Positions 29,405 through 37,829 of a DNA stretch of 64,000 nt are shown here, in pieces. The notes beneath the pieces are model-generated. The model saw nothing but the letters and a program-made list of their open reading frames with translations, was not told where the DNA came from and did no database searches. Source of the DNA: Amycolatopsis albispora (GTDB taxonomy: Bacteria; Actinomycetota; Actinomycetes; Mycobacteriales; Pseudonocardiaceae). The stretch covers positions 6,820,001 through 6,884,000 of the forward strand of contig NZ_CP015163.1 of the NCBI RefSeq assembly GCF_003312875.1, given 5' to 3'. A program made the position numbers and the translations under genes. Within the stretch, counting starts at the first letter, position 1. Every line of letters begins with the position of its first letter.

Positions 29405-31002
29405 TCGAGTTCTCACGGGTGAGCATCACCTACGCCGAAGCCACCACGCCGGTGCTGTCCGAAGTGGACCTCGTGGTCGAGGAGGGCGAGCTGTGCCTGG
29501 TGGCCGGCCGGACCGGCTCGGGCAAGTCGAGCTTTCTCGGCGCGATCAACGGCCTGGTCCCGCACTTCACCGGCGGCCACCTGCGCGGGAGCGTGCGCGT
29601 GGCGGGCAAGGACACCGCCCGGCATCCGCCGCGTGAGTTCGCCGAGCTGGTCGGTGTGGTCGGGCAGGACCCGCTGGCCGGGTTCGTCACCGACACCGTC
29701 GAGGAGGAACTGGCCTACGGCATGGAGCAGCTGGCCGTGCCGCCCGAGGTGATGCGCAAGCGCGTCGAGGAGACGCTGGACCTGCTGGGCGTCGCCGAGC
29801 TGCGCAACCGTCCACTTCGGACGTTGTCGGGCGGGCAGCAGCAGCGGGTGGCGATCGGCTCGGTGCTCACCGCGCACCCGAAGGTGCTGGTGCTGGACGA
29901 GCCGACCTCGGCGCTGGACCCGGCCGCCGCCGAAGAGGTGCTGGCCGCGATCACCCGGCTGGTGCACGACCTCGGCACCACGGTGGTGGTCGCCGAGCAC
30001 CGGATGGAACGGGTGGCGCAGTACGCCGACCGCCTGCTCTACCTGCCCGGCGACGGCTCCATCCGCTCGGGCACCCCGGCCGAGGTGCTGGCCGAGGCCG
30101 ACGTAGCGCCGCCGCTGGTCGAGCTGGGCAAGCTGGCGGGCTGGTCGCCGCTGCCGTTGTCGGTGCGGGACGCGCGCCGCCGGGCCGGGCCGCTGCGTGA
30201 GCGGCTGGCCGGGCGGAAGCCCGCGGTCCAGGAGCGCGGGAACACGTCGGTCCGGCTGACGGCCGAGAAGATCGTGGTGCGCTACGGCGACCACACGGCC
30301 GTGCGTGAGGTCAGCTTGGAGTTGCGCGGCGGTGAGGTCGTGGCGCTGATGGGCCGCAACGGCTCGGGCAAGTCGTCGCTGCTGTGGGCGTTGCAGGGCA
30401 GCGGCCCGCGCAGCGGCGGCGAGGTGGACGTGGCCGGGCAGGACCCGAAGGCGCTCAAGCCGCATCGCGCCAGGCAACTGGTCGGCCTGGTCCCGCAGAC
30501 CCCGGGTGACCTGCTCTACCTCGATTCCGTCGACGCCGAATGCACGCAGGCCGACGTCGAATCGGGCGCCGAGCCGGGCAGCTGCCGCGCGCTGCTCGAC
30601 CGGCTCACGCCCGGCATCGACGGCGGGAAGCACCCGCGTGACCTGTCCGAGGGGCAGCGGCTGGCGCTGGTGCTGGCGATCCAGCTGACCGCCGCGCCCG
30701 GTGTGGTGCTGCTCGACGAGCCCACCCGCGGCCTCGACTACCACGCGAAACGGCAGTTCGGCGCGATCCTCACCGAGCTGGCGGCCGGTGGCGCGGCGAT
30801 CGTGCTGGCCACGCACGACGTGGAGTTCGTCGCGACGGCTGCGGGCCGGGTGGTGGTGATGGCCGAAGGCGAGGTGGTCGCCGACGGCCCGACCGCCGAT
30901 GTGGTGGTCGCCTCGCCCGCCTTCGCGCCGCAGGTGGCGAAGGTGCTCGCACCGGCGGAATGGCTCACCGTGGACCAGGTGGCGAAGGCGCTGGCGACGT
31001 GA
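29401..31002 (+). CDS. ECF transporter ATPase, two fused ABC domains
   Basis: 533 residues. Domain 1: Walker A 'GRTGSGKSS', signature 'LSGGQQQR', Walker B 'VLVLDEPTSALD', His in 'VVAEHR'. Domain 2 (from about 285): Walker A 'GRNGSGKSS', signature 'LSEGQRLA', Walker B 'VVLLDEPTRGLD', His in 'LATHD'. Both sites look active. The fusion replaces the separate EcfA1/EcfA2 pair. The starts and stops overlap its neighbours by 4 bases on each side, so the operon is tightly coupled. Confidence 0.95.
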   Translation: MIEFSRVSITYAEATTPVLSEVDLVVEEGELCLVAGRTGSGKSSFLGAINGLVPHFTGGHLRGSVRVAGKDTARHPPREFAELVGVVGQDPLAGFVTDTVEEELAYGMEQLAVPPEVMRKRVEETLDLLGVAELRNRPLRTLSGGQQQRVAIGSVLTAHPKVLVLDEPTSALDPAAAEEVLAAITRLVHDLGTTVVVAEHRMERVAQYADRLLYLPGDGSIRSGTPAEVLAEADVAPPLVELGKLAGWSPLPLSVRDARRRAGPLRERLAGRKPAVQERGNTSVRLTAEKIVVRYGDHTAVREVSLELRGGEVVALMGRNGSGKSSLLWALQGSGPRSGGEVDVAGQDPKALKPHRARQLVGLVPQTPGDLLYLDSVDAECTQADVESGAEPGSCRALLDRLTPGIDGGKHPRDLSEGQRLALVLAIQLTAAPGVVLLDEPTRGLDYHAKRQFGAILTELAAGGAAIVLATHDVEFVATAAGRVVVMAEGEVVADGPTADVVVASPAFAPQVAKVLAPAEWLTVDQVAKALAT

Positions 31003-31841
31003 CCGAGTTCCTGGCGCGACCACGGGCCGTCCGCCTCACCCCGCGGTCGGCGCTGGTGCTGACCGTCGCCGCGGTGCTCGGCCTGTCGATGTTCTTCTGG
31101 CCGCTGTTCGCGGCGCCGCCGCCGGGTACGCAGGCGCACACGGTGGACGCGCCGTTCGTTTTCCTGTTCACCCTGCCGGTGCTGATCCTGATCGTGCTCG
31201 CCGAGGTCTCCGGCGGCGGCATCGATTCGAAGGCGCTGGCCATGCTGGGTGTGCTGTCGGCGATCAACGCCGGGCTGCGGCCGCTCGGCGCGGGCACCGG
31301 CGGCGTCGAGCTGATCTTCTTCCTGCTGGTGCTGGCCGGGCGGGTGTTCGGGCCGGGGTTCGGGTTCGTGCTGGGCTCGACCTCGATGTTCGCCTCCGCG
31401 CTGCTCACCGCGGGCGTGGGGCCGTGGCTGCCGTTCCAGATGCTGTCGTCTTCGCTGCTGGGACTGGGCGCGGGACTGCTGCCGAACCGCGTCCGCGGCC
31501 GGTGGGAGATCGCCATGCTCGGCGCGTACGGGGTGGTCGCGGCCTACTTCTTCGGCTTCGTGATGAACCTGTGGTCGTGGCCGTTCCTGGCCGGGGCCTC
31601 GATGGACCCGAACACCGCCGGGCTGGCGTTCGTGCCCGGCGACGACGTCGGCGCGAACCTGCACCGGTTCCTCGTGTTCACCCTGCTGACCTCGACCTTC
31701 GGCTGGGACACCGGCCGCGCGCTGACCAACCTGGTGGCCATCGTGCTGGTCGGCCCGGCCGTGCTGGCCACCCTGCGCCGGGCCGCCCGGCGCGCCGCGT
31801 TCAGCGCTCCGGCGACCTTCGAGGCGCGGGCTCAGTCGTAG
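30999..31841 (+). CDS. ECF transporter S component, probable cobalamin binder (CbrT-like)
   Basis: 280 residues, 6-7 transmembrane helices, starting at GTG 30999 within the ATPase stop. 'GGGIDSKALAMLGVLSAINAGLRPLGAG' and 'VFGPGFGFVLGSTSMFASALLTAGVGPWLPFQM' match the CbrT/QueT-like S-component superfamily ('ECF transporter S component'). S components bind the vitamin. The cobalamin riboswitch upstream makes cobalamin or a corrinoid the best candidate substrate. The last 10 bases overlap the convergent fadB2 gene. Confidence 0.88.
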   Translation: MTEFLARPRAVRLTPRSALVLTVAAVLGLSMFFWPLFAAPPPGTQAHTVDAPFVFLFTLPVLILIVLAEVSGGGIDSKALAMLGVLSAINAGLRPLGAGTGGVELIFFLLVLAGRVFGPGFGFVLGSTSMFASALLTAGVGPWLPFQMLSSSLLGLGAGLLPNRVRGRWEIAMLGAYGVVAAYFFGFVMNLWSWPFLAGASMDPNTAGLAFVPGDDVGANLHRFLVFTLLTSTFGWDTGRALTNLVAIVLVGPAVLATLRRAARRAAFSAPATFEARAQS

Positions 31842-32689
31842 GAGTAGAAGCCCCGGCCGGTCTTCTTGCCGAGCAGGCCGGCGTCGACCATGCGCAGCAG
31901 CAGCGGCGGCGACGAGTACAGCGGCTCCTTGAACTCGGCGTACATCGAGTCCGCGATCGCCTTGATGGTGTCCAGCCCGATCAGGTCGGACAGCCGCAGC
32001 GGGCCCATCGGGTGCGCGGTGCCCAGCTCCATGCCGCGGTCGATGTCCTCCGCCGAGGCGAAGCCCGACTCGATCATCCGGATCGCCGAGAGCAGGTACG
32101 GCACCAGCAGCGAGTTCACGATGAACCCGGCGCGGTCCTGCGAGCGGATGACCGTCTTGCCCAGCGTGCCGGTGGCGTGCTCCTCGGCGGCCTTGACCGT
32201 CTCCTCGCTGGTCAGCAGCGAGGGCACCAGTTCGACCAGCGGCAGCACCGGCACCGGGTTGAAGAAGTGGATGCCGACCACCTGGGCCGGCCGCTTGGTG
32301 GCCATGCCCAGCTTCATGATCGGGATCGACGAGGTGTTGGAGGCGAAGACCGCGTCCTCCCGGTCGACCACCTTGTCCAGCGAGCTGAACACCTCGACCT
32401 TGGCCTGCTCCTGCTCGAGGATCGCCTCGACCACGAGGTCGCGGTCGGCGAAGGCGTCGAGGTCGGTGGTGAAGGTCAACCGGCCGAGCGCCGCCTCGGC
32501 GTCCTCTGTGGAGAGTTTGCCGTTGCGGGTGCCGCGCTCGAGCGACTTCTCGATGCGCTTGCGCCCAGCATCCAGCGCAGGCTGGGACACCTCGTTGACC
32601 ACCACGTCGAGGCCAGCCCTCGCGTGTACCTCGGCGATACCCGAGCCCATCAGGCCCGCGCCGATCACTCCGACCCGTTCGATCCGCAT
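31832..32689 (-). CDS. fadB2: 3-hydroxybutyryl-CoA dehydrogenase (FadB2/Hbd)
   Basis: 285 residues. NAD-binding 'VGVIGAGLMGSGIAEVHARAG' at the N-terminus; catalytic His and Glu context in 'VGIHFFNPVPVLPLVELVPS'; C-terminal '3HCDH' domain ('DRAGFIVNSLLVPYLLSAIRMIE', 'HPMGPLRLSDLIGLDT'). It interconverts 3-hydroxyacyl-CoA and acetoacetyl-CoA in fatty acid or PHB metabolism. It is monofunctional. ATG 32689 is followed upstream by GGAGGCAA, a good ribosome site. It is convergent with the ECF operon. Confidence 0.93.
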   Translation of the reverse strand: MRIERVGVIGAGLMGSGIAEVHARAGLDVVVNEVSQPALDAGRKRIEKSLERGTRNGKLSTEDAEAALGRLTFTTDLDAFADRDLVVEAILEQEQAKVEVFSSLDKVVDREDAVFASNTSSIPIMKLGMATKRPAQVVGIHFFNPVPVLPLVELVPSLLTSEETVKAAEEHATGTLGKTVIRSQDRAGFIVNSLLVPYLLSAIRMIESGFASAEDIDRGMELGTAHPMGPLRLSDLIGLDTIKAIADSMYAEFKEPLYSSPPLLLRMVDAGLLGKKTGRGFYSYD

Positions 32690-32735
32690 CGTTGCCTCCT
32701 AACTGAACCCTGTTCGCGGAGGCAGCAAGCGTGAG

Positions 32736-32777
32736 GCGAGGGTGGGCGGCCGGGGTAACCGGCCAACCCACCCTCGC
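32736..32777 (-). terminator. Long hairpin after DUF3073 gene
   Basis: GCGAGGGTGGG (32736-32746) pairs with CCCACCCTCGC (32767-32777), and GGCCGG/CCGGCC pair inside it. It lies 10 bp past the stop of the DUF3073 gene. No T-run follows, so termination would rest on the stem alone, which is common in actinomycetes. Confidence 0.55.
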
Positions 32778-32786
32778 GTCTCGCGT

Positions 32787-32975
32787 TCAGCGGCGATACT
32801 CGTCGTACTCGTCGGCGTACGGGTCTTCGTATCGCTGATCGTCCTCGCGCTGTTCGCCGTCGGAGGACCTACCAGACAGCTCGCGCTGCAAAGCGTCGAA
32901 GTCCGTGTCGTGGGTGGAGTACTTGAGCTCCCGCGCCACCTTCGTCTGCTTAGCCTTAGCCCGGCCGCGCCCCAT
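32787..32975 (-). CDS. DUF3073 domain protein
   Basis: 62 residues from ATG 32975. 'MGRGRAKAKQTKVARELKYSTHDTDFDALQREL' is the DUF3073 motif, conserved across actinobacteria (Rv0810c-type), followed by an acidic, Tyr-rich tail ('YEDPYADEYDEYRR'). The basic N-terminus and acidic tail suggest a nucleic-acid or ribosome partner, but nothing is established. The neighbouring gene order (purM side, pabC side) matches the mycobacterial locus, which supports the assignment. Confidence 0.88.
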   Translation of the reverse strand: MGRGRAKAKQTKVARELKYSTHDTDFDALQRELSGRSSDGEQREDDQRYEDPYADEYDEYRR

Positions 32976-33160
32976 GGCTCGACCCCCTCGCACAGGGGCG
33001 GGGCGGCCGGGGGTAGCGGCGGCCCCGCATCGTCTCGACAATTCTTTCCTGAACACACCGTACCGTGTCCGGGGGGTGGAATGCGACGCGGCACGGTGTG
33101 CAAGACGCGACATTGACCTCCGGTGGTGATCCGCGCTGGTAGCCGTGTCACGATTCACGG

Positions 33161-34072
33161 GTGCTTCGTCCGTTCGTGGCCTACCTCCGGGTGTACGAGC
33201 CGCTGTCCGCGTTCGGTGACCCGGTGGACGAGCGCCTGGCCGAGGCGGTCGAGCAGGCGAAGCTGACCCGCGCCAGCGTGGGCGAGCGCGAGCAGCGGAT
33301 GTGGCTCAGGTCACAGGTCACCACGCCGGCCCGGCTGCTGCCCGCCGAGCTGATCGACGGTCGCCCGGCGCCGAGCGCGAAGACCGACGTGCTGGTGCTC
33401 GACCCGGCCGAGGTGCCGGTGGTGCCCGGCAGTGGCGCGGAGGTCGGCCCCGGGCCGCTCGTCTGCCCGCTGGAGCTGCGTGCCCGCTCGGCCGCCGCGC
33501 TGGTCAACTTCCTCGGGGACGCCCATCCCGCGCTGCGGGCCGCCGTGCTGACCGCGGGCGGGGTGACCGCCGAGTCCGTCCGGGCCAAGACCACCGCCGC
33601 GCTCGGGGAGCTGCGTGGCTCGGTGGTGCACGTGCTGTCGACCACCTGGACCGTGCCGCTGCCGTGGTTCGCGCTGGTCGATCCCGACCAGCGGCGGCTG
33701 GTGCTCGGCTCGTCCCGGCACGACCCTCGCCGCGAGCTGTCGTGGCGGGTGGCCATGGGTGACGCGCAGCGCCGCGTCGAGGACGCCTACGAGCTGGTCG
33801 AGCAGACCTTCGGCGACTCGGGGCCGGGCCGCGTGCTGGAGGAGACCGGGCGCTGGCTCGCGCACTTCCACCCCGCGTCGGCGGTCGAGCTGGACTACGG
33901 CGGCCTGGTGCAGCTGATCGCCGACCCGATCCTGGAGTCGGACAAATCGGCCGAAGACGTGCACAACATTCTCGACGCCCTGCGGGAGGGCAACGTCGAG
34001 GAGCTGGCGGAGCTGTTCGGCGAGCTGCGTGACTACTGGAGCGAACTCGCCGCCCGCGAGCGCTTCAACTAG
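33161..34072 (+). CDS. Conserved hypothetical actinobacterial protein
   Basis: 303 residues, no signal peptide or membrane helix. It begins 'MLRPFVAYLRVYEPLSAF' and contains 'RMWLRSQVTTPARLLP', 'CPLELRARSAAALVNFL', 'PLPWFALVDPDQRRLVLG' and a C-terminal helix-rich part ('DILDALREGNVEELAELFGELRDYWSELA'-like). I recognise this as a conserved actinobacterial family with no assigned function. It stops overlapping the convergent asparaginase gene by 4 bases. Coding is supported by strong GC3 bias and length. Confidence 0.8.
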   Translation: MLRPFVAYLRVYEPLSAFGDPVDERLAEAVEQAKLTRASVGEREQRMWLRSQVTTPARLLPAELIDGRPAPSAKTDVLVLDPAEVPVVPGSGAEVGPGPLVCPLELRARSAAALVNFLGDAHPALRAAVLTAGGVTAESVRAKTTAALGELRGSVVHVLSTTWTVPLPWFALVDPDQRRLVLGSSRHDPRRELSWRVAMGDAQRRVEDAYELVEQTFGDSGPGRVLEETGRWLAHFHPASAVELDYGGLVQLIADPILESDKSAEDVHNILDALREGNVEELAELFGELRDYWSELAARERFN

Positions 34073-35025
34073 AAGGTCACGCGGAACTCGCCCACCTCGT
34101 GGCCACCGCCGCGTACCCAGCCTGCGCCGCGTGCGAGACCGTCCAGCACAGCCGCGGCCGCGTCGGAGCCTGGCGTGTGCCCGAGCCGCCGCAGCGCGGT
34201 CACCAGCACGGCCTCGCGGACGCGCTGGCCGCCGTCGTCGATCTTCATGGTGATCGCCGAGCCGTCCGGCAGGGCCGCCGCGTGCACGCCTTCCGCGCCA
34301 CCCTTGGCCAGCAGGCCGTCGACGGCCAGCATCAGCACGGTGTCCTCGCGGCTGGTGCCGCCGATCAGCCACGGGTTGGCGCGCATGCACCGGTCGATCC
34401 GCCGCTCCGCCTCGTCGGCCGAGGTGGTCAGCCGCGAGAACGAGCGCGCGAGCCCGGCCAGCGAGAAGGCGAACAGCGGCGCGCCGCAGCCGTCGACGCC
34501 GGTGTGCGCGATCTCCTCGCCGATCAGGTCCTCGATGGTCTCGCCGATGATCCGCTGGAGCTTGTGGTCCGGCGACAGGTAGTCCTCGGTCGGCCAGCCC
34601 CGCTGCACGCAGGCGGCCAGCATGCCCGCGTGCTTGCCGGAGCAGTTCATCGCCAGCCTGCTCGGCTCACCGGCGCGGATCGCGTCGATCCGGCTCGGAC
34701 CGTGCAGCGGGTAGTCGGCCGGGCAGCGCAGGTCCGCTTCGGACAGTCCGTGCCGCGCCAGCAGCTCGGCGACCCGCCGGACGTGCTCCGGCTCGCCGTT
34801 GTGCGACGCGCAGATGATCGCCAGGTCCTCGTCGCCGACCTCCAGCCCGGCCCGCAGCATGCCGAGCGCTTGCAGCGGCTTGTTCGACGAGCGCGGGTAC
34901 ACCGGGACCCGCGTTGCACCGAGGTCGAGCACCGGCTCGCCGCCGGGACCGGTGACCAGCAACGACCCGCGGTGGATGCTCTCGGTGAAACCGGAGCGGA
35001 CCACCTCGACGAGCGTGGGGTTCAA
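34069..35025 (-). CDS. L-asparaginase II family protein (Rhizobium-type)
   Basis: 318 residues. Belongs to the 'asparaginase II / thermolabile' family typified by R. etli, unrelated to E. coli AnsA/AnsB. Visible active-site blocks: 'YPRSSNKPLQAL' (Ser-x-x-Lys), 'MNCSGKHAGMLAAC' and 'GVDGCGAPLFAFSL' with the two key Cys. It hydrolyses asparagine to aspartate and ammonia. The start is TTG 35025, overlapping the rsiG stop (TTGA), so the two are translationally coupled; no other start gives a full-length N-terminus. Confidence 0.88.
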   Translation of the reverse strand: MNPTLVEVVRSGFTESIHRGSLLVTGPGGEPVLDLGATRVPVYPRSSNKPLQALGMLRAGLEVGDEDLAIICASHNGEPEHVRRVAELLARHGLSEADLRCPADYPLHGPSRIDAIRAGEPSRLAMNCSGKHAGMLAACVQRGWPTEDYLSPDHKLQRIIGETIEDLIGEEIAHTGVDGCGAPLFAFSLAGLARSFSRLTTSADEAERRIDRCMRANPWLIGGTSREDTVLMLAVDGLLAKGGAEGVHAAALPDGSAITMKIDDGGQRVREAVLVTALRRLGHTPGSDAAAAVLDGLARGAGWVRGGGHEVGEFRVTF

Positions 35026-35594
35026 GAAGCGTCCTCGCGTTTCCCTCGTTCACTGGCGAGCAGTTCGTCCACCGAGGCCAGGCCCTCGGCGTAGCGGCCG
35101 GCGATCTCGCCGTTGATGGCGTCGACCACCACCTGCACCTCGCGGCGGCGCGCGGAGACGGACTCCTCGGCGCGGATGTAGTCGGCGAGCGTGCCCGCCA
35201 GCTTCTCGTCGGTCAGCTCGGTGACGTCGGTGAGCCCGGAGTCCCCGGCCAGCGCCTCGGCCTGCCGCCGGTAGTCACCCGCGCGGGAGGGCTCCAGCTG
35301 CTGGAGCCTGCCGAGCGCGGCCGGGCCGAGCGCGTTGTCCGCGAGAATGCTGGCCAGCTGGTCGACCACGCTGCCGGACAGTCCGCCGCTGGAGCGGCGC
35401 TGCTGCTCGGCACGCACGATGTCGATGCGGGCGTGCAGCACGCGGCGCAGGTAGGACAGGTCGGTCTCCTCCTGCGCGGCCTCGTCCCGGCGCGCGCGCA
35501 GGGTGTTGAGCGTGAGTTCGTCGAGCCCGCGCACGTACTCGGGGTCGAGGACGCGGTCGATGCGACGGCGCCCACCAGGCCGGACTTCAATCAC
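35022..35594 (-). CDS. rsiG: RsiG-like c-di-GMP-dependent anti-sigma factor (aerial mycelium formation protein)
   Basis: 190 residues, almost all helical. Two copies of the E-x3-S-x2-R-x3-Q-x3-D c-di-GMP motif are visible: residues 143-158 carry the full set (E143, S147, R150, Q154, D158), while residues 43-58 carry E43, S47, R50, H54, D58, with His in place of Gln. In Streptomyces, RsiG bound to c-di-GMP sequesters the sporulation sigma factor WhiG. This suggests the organism has a comparable c-di-GMP-gated developmental switch; WhiG is not in the window. It is followed by a coupled asparaginase gene. Start GTG 35594. Confidence 0.85.
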   Translation of the reverse strand: MIEVRPGGRRRIDRVLDPEYVRGLDELTLNTLRARRDEAAQEETDLSYLRRVLHARIDIVRAEQQRRSSGGLSGSVVDQLASILADNALGPAALGRLQQLEPSRAGDYRRQAEALAGDSGLTDVTELTDEKLAGTLADYIRAEESVSARRREVQVVVDAINGEIAGRYAEGLASVDELLASERGKREDAS

Positions 35595-35679
35595 GTGATC
35601 ATCCTTCGTGCTGCCCCCCGGTTCCGCGATGAGGTACCAGTGTGGCGCAAAATTTCGCGTGCGGAAGGGACCACTCGTC

Positions 35680-36807
35680 TCAGCCTCGCAGCCGGGCAGC
35701 CGCTTCGCGGCCCGGGGCCGCCTTTTCCGCGGGCACCGAATCGGGGTCCACGGTGGCCTGGATGCGCCGGTCCCCGGCTCCCGCCAGCAGCTCTTCGGTG
35801 GTCGGCGCGGACCGCTTGAGCAGGGCGAGCGCGATCGGGCCGAGTTCGTGGTGCTGGATCACGCTGCCCACCCGGCCGACGGTCTTCTCACCGAGCAGGA
35901 CCGGGTCACCCGTTTCGGGGGTGATCTCGGGCGAGCCGTCCAGGTGCAGCAGCACCATCTGGCGTGGCGGGCGGCCGACGTTGTGCACCTTCGAGACCGT
36001 CTCCTGGCCGCGGTAGCAGCCCTTCGCCACGTGCGCGGCGGAGCCGATCCAGTTGACCTCGTGCGGAATCGTGCGCTCGTCGGTGTCCACGCCGACGCGC
36101 GCGTGCAGCGATTCGACACGCAGCGCGTCGTAGGTCCAGGAGCCCGCGGGCCGCGCGCCCGCGTCGGTGATGCGCGTCCACCAGGCGGCGAGGTCGGCTC
36201 GCGGCACGGCGAGATCGACGCTGTTGCGGGCGGGCCACGGCATGCGCCGCGCGAACCCGCCCTCGAAGGAAGCGACGCTGTACGGCGCCTCGCCGAGCGA
36301 AATGCCCAGCGCGTCCAGGATCTTGCCGGTTTCCGGGCCGAGCAGGGTGAGCAGCGCGTGGTCGGCGGTGGTGTCGCGAATGTCCACTTGGGACCAGAAC
36401 TTCATCGCCTCCAGGTAGCCGATCAGCGGCTGCTGCCCGCCCTTGGGCAGCGCGCTGGTGGCCACCGCGCCCGGATCGGTGTCCAGGTGCACGGTTTCGG
36501 CCGTGTGGGCGAGCACCATGTGCGACTCGACGCGGCCGTGGGTGTCCAGCACCAGCGCCTCGGTCCCGCTGTCCGGCGGCAGCTCGGTCACGTGCTGGGA
36601 AATCACCAGGTGCAGCCACGACAGCCGCTCCGGCCCGCTGACGCTGATGACCTCGCGGTGCGACCGGTCCACCACGGCCACCGAGCGGGCCGCGGTGCGC
36701 TGCTCGGCGAACGGATCACCCCAGTGCCAAGGCACGCCCGCCTCCGGGTGGTGGTCCGGCGGCGCGACCGCACGCGGAAGTTCGAGCAAGGGTGAGCTGT
36801 AGGGCAT
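35680..36807 (-). CDS. ygfZ: Folate-binding protein YgfZ
   Basis: 375 residues, GcvT-like fold. The diagnostic K-G-C-Y-x-G-Q-E motif is present as 'KGCYRGQETVSKV', with the functional Cys. YgfZ supports assembly or repair of certain Fe-S enzymes using tetrahydrofolate. It lies next to and divergent from pabC, a folate-synthesis gene, a pairing that matches Rv0811c-Rv0812 as I recall. A TAGCAT box 6 bases before the ATG indicates a leaderless transcript. The divergent region carries hairpin repeat copy 2. Confidence 0.92.
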   Translation of the reverse strand: MPYSSPLLELPRAVAPPDHHPEAGVPWHWGDPFAEQRTAARSVAVVDRSHREVISVSGPERLSWLHLVISQHVTELPPDSGTEALVLDTHGRVESHMVLAHTAETVHLDTDPGAVATSALPKGGQQPLIGYLEAMKFWSQVDIRDTTADHALLTLLGPETGKILDALGISLGEAPYSVASFEGGFARRMPWPARNSVDLAVPRADLAAWWTRITDAGARPAGSWTYDALRVESLHARVGVDTDERTIPHEVNWIGSAAHVAKGCYRGQETVSKVHNVGRPPRQMVLLHLDGSPEITPETGDPVLLGEKTVGRVGSVIQHHELGPIALALLKRSAPTTEELLAGAGDRRIQATVDPDSVPAEKAAPGREAAARLRG

Positions 36808-36863
36808 GCCCCCATGCTAGGCGCAGTCCGGCTGGTTCGGCCGAACCCGGCGGCCCGGCTCGA

Positions 36864-36918
36864 TGTCACGAATGTGGCTTTCGAGACGCAGAACGTCTCG
36901 AAAGCCACATTCGTGACA
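36864..36918. repeat. Hairpin repeat, family 1, copy 2
   Basis: Perfect 25-bp inverted repeats (36864-36888 and 36894-36918) around the spacer CAGAA. It sits between the divergent promoters of ygfZ and pabC, so it cannot be their terminator. Confidence 0.92.
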
Positions 36919-36980
36919 CCTCCCGGGGTGCGCCCATCGGCCGGACTCGCCGGTCCGCGCCTGGTGAGTAGGGTCGCCCC

Positions 36981-37829
36981 ATGCGCGTGCTTGCTTTCCT
37001 GGACGGAACCCTGGCCGAACCCGGCGCCCCGCACATCCAGGTCGCCGACCTGGGTCTGCTCCGCGGTGACGGGGTGTTCGAGACGATCCTGGTGGCCGGC
37101 GGTGAACCGAGGGAACTCGGGCCGCACCTCGACCGGCTGGCCCGTTCGGCGTCGATGCTCGACCTGCCCGAACCGGACGCCGCGGCCTGGGAGCGGGCCG
37201 TGCGGCTGGTCATCGACAACTGGCCCGGCGACGGCGAAATCGCGGTGAAACTGGTCTACACCAGGGGATTGGAGGGCGATCCGAAGGCCGCCCCGACCGC
37301 GTTCGCGCTGGGCCTGGAGATCGACCCGAAGGTGTTGCGCGCGCGTGCCGAGGGCGTCGCCGCGGTGACGCTCGACCGCGGCATCGACCCGGGTCTCGCC
37401 GAGCGCGCGCCCTGGCTGCTGCTCGGCGCGAAGTCCCTGTCGTACGGAGTGAACATGGCCGCGCTGCGCGAGGCCGACCGGCGTGGCGCGTCGGATGTGA
37501 TTTTCACCGCTACCGACGGATCGGTGCTCGAAGGCCCGACCGCGACCGTGGTCCTGGTGCGCGGGCGGACGCTCTACACCCCGCCCGCGAACGTCGGCAT
37601 CCTGCCCGGCACCACCCAGGCGGCGGTGTACCGCGGCGCCGAGCGCGCCGGGTTCACCGCCAAGATCGAGTCGCTGACCGTGGACGACCTGCACTCGGGC
37701 GACGGGCTGTTCCTCGCCTCCTCCGTCCGCAAGCTGACCAGGGTGCACACCCTCGACGGCAAGGTGCTGCCCGACGCGACCGCCCTGCACCGGGAACTCA
37801 GCGCGGCCTACGAAGCCGTCTACGCCTGA
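36981..37829 (+). CDS. pabC: 4-amino-4-deoxychorismate lyase PabC
   Basis: 282 residues, class IV PLP aminotransferase fold. The PLP Lys is in 'LLGAKSLSYGVNMAAL'; other blocks are 'GLLRGDGVFETI', 'SDVIFTATDGSVLEGPTATV' and 'LPGTTQAAVYRGAERAG', then 'FLASSVRKLTRV'. It forms p-aminobenzoate for folate synthesis. Branched-chain or D-amino acid aminotransferases share the fold, but the chromosomal context (Rv0812 position, next to ygfZ) favours PabC. TAGGGT (36969-36974) lies 6 bases before the ATG, giving a leaderless mRNA. Confidence 0.88.
   Translation: MRVLAFLDGTLAEPGAPHIQVADLGLLRGDGVFETILVAGGEPRELGPHLDRLARSASMLDLPEPDAAAWERAVRLVIDNWPGDGEIAVKLVYTRGLEGDPKAAPTAFALGLEIDPKVLRARAEGVAAVTLDRGIDPGLAERAPWLLLGAKSLSYGVNMAALREADRRGASDVIFTATDGSVLEGPTATVVLVRGRTLYTPPANVGILPGTTQAAVYRGAERAGFTAKIESLTVDDLHSGDGLFLASSVRKLTRVHTLDGKVLPDATALHRELSAAYEAVYA

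Noticed and set aside
36864..36918. Hairpin as transcription terminator
   Set aside because: It lies between divergent promoters, so there is no upstream gene to terminate.
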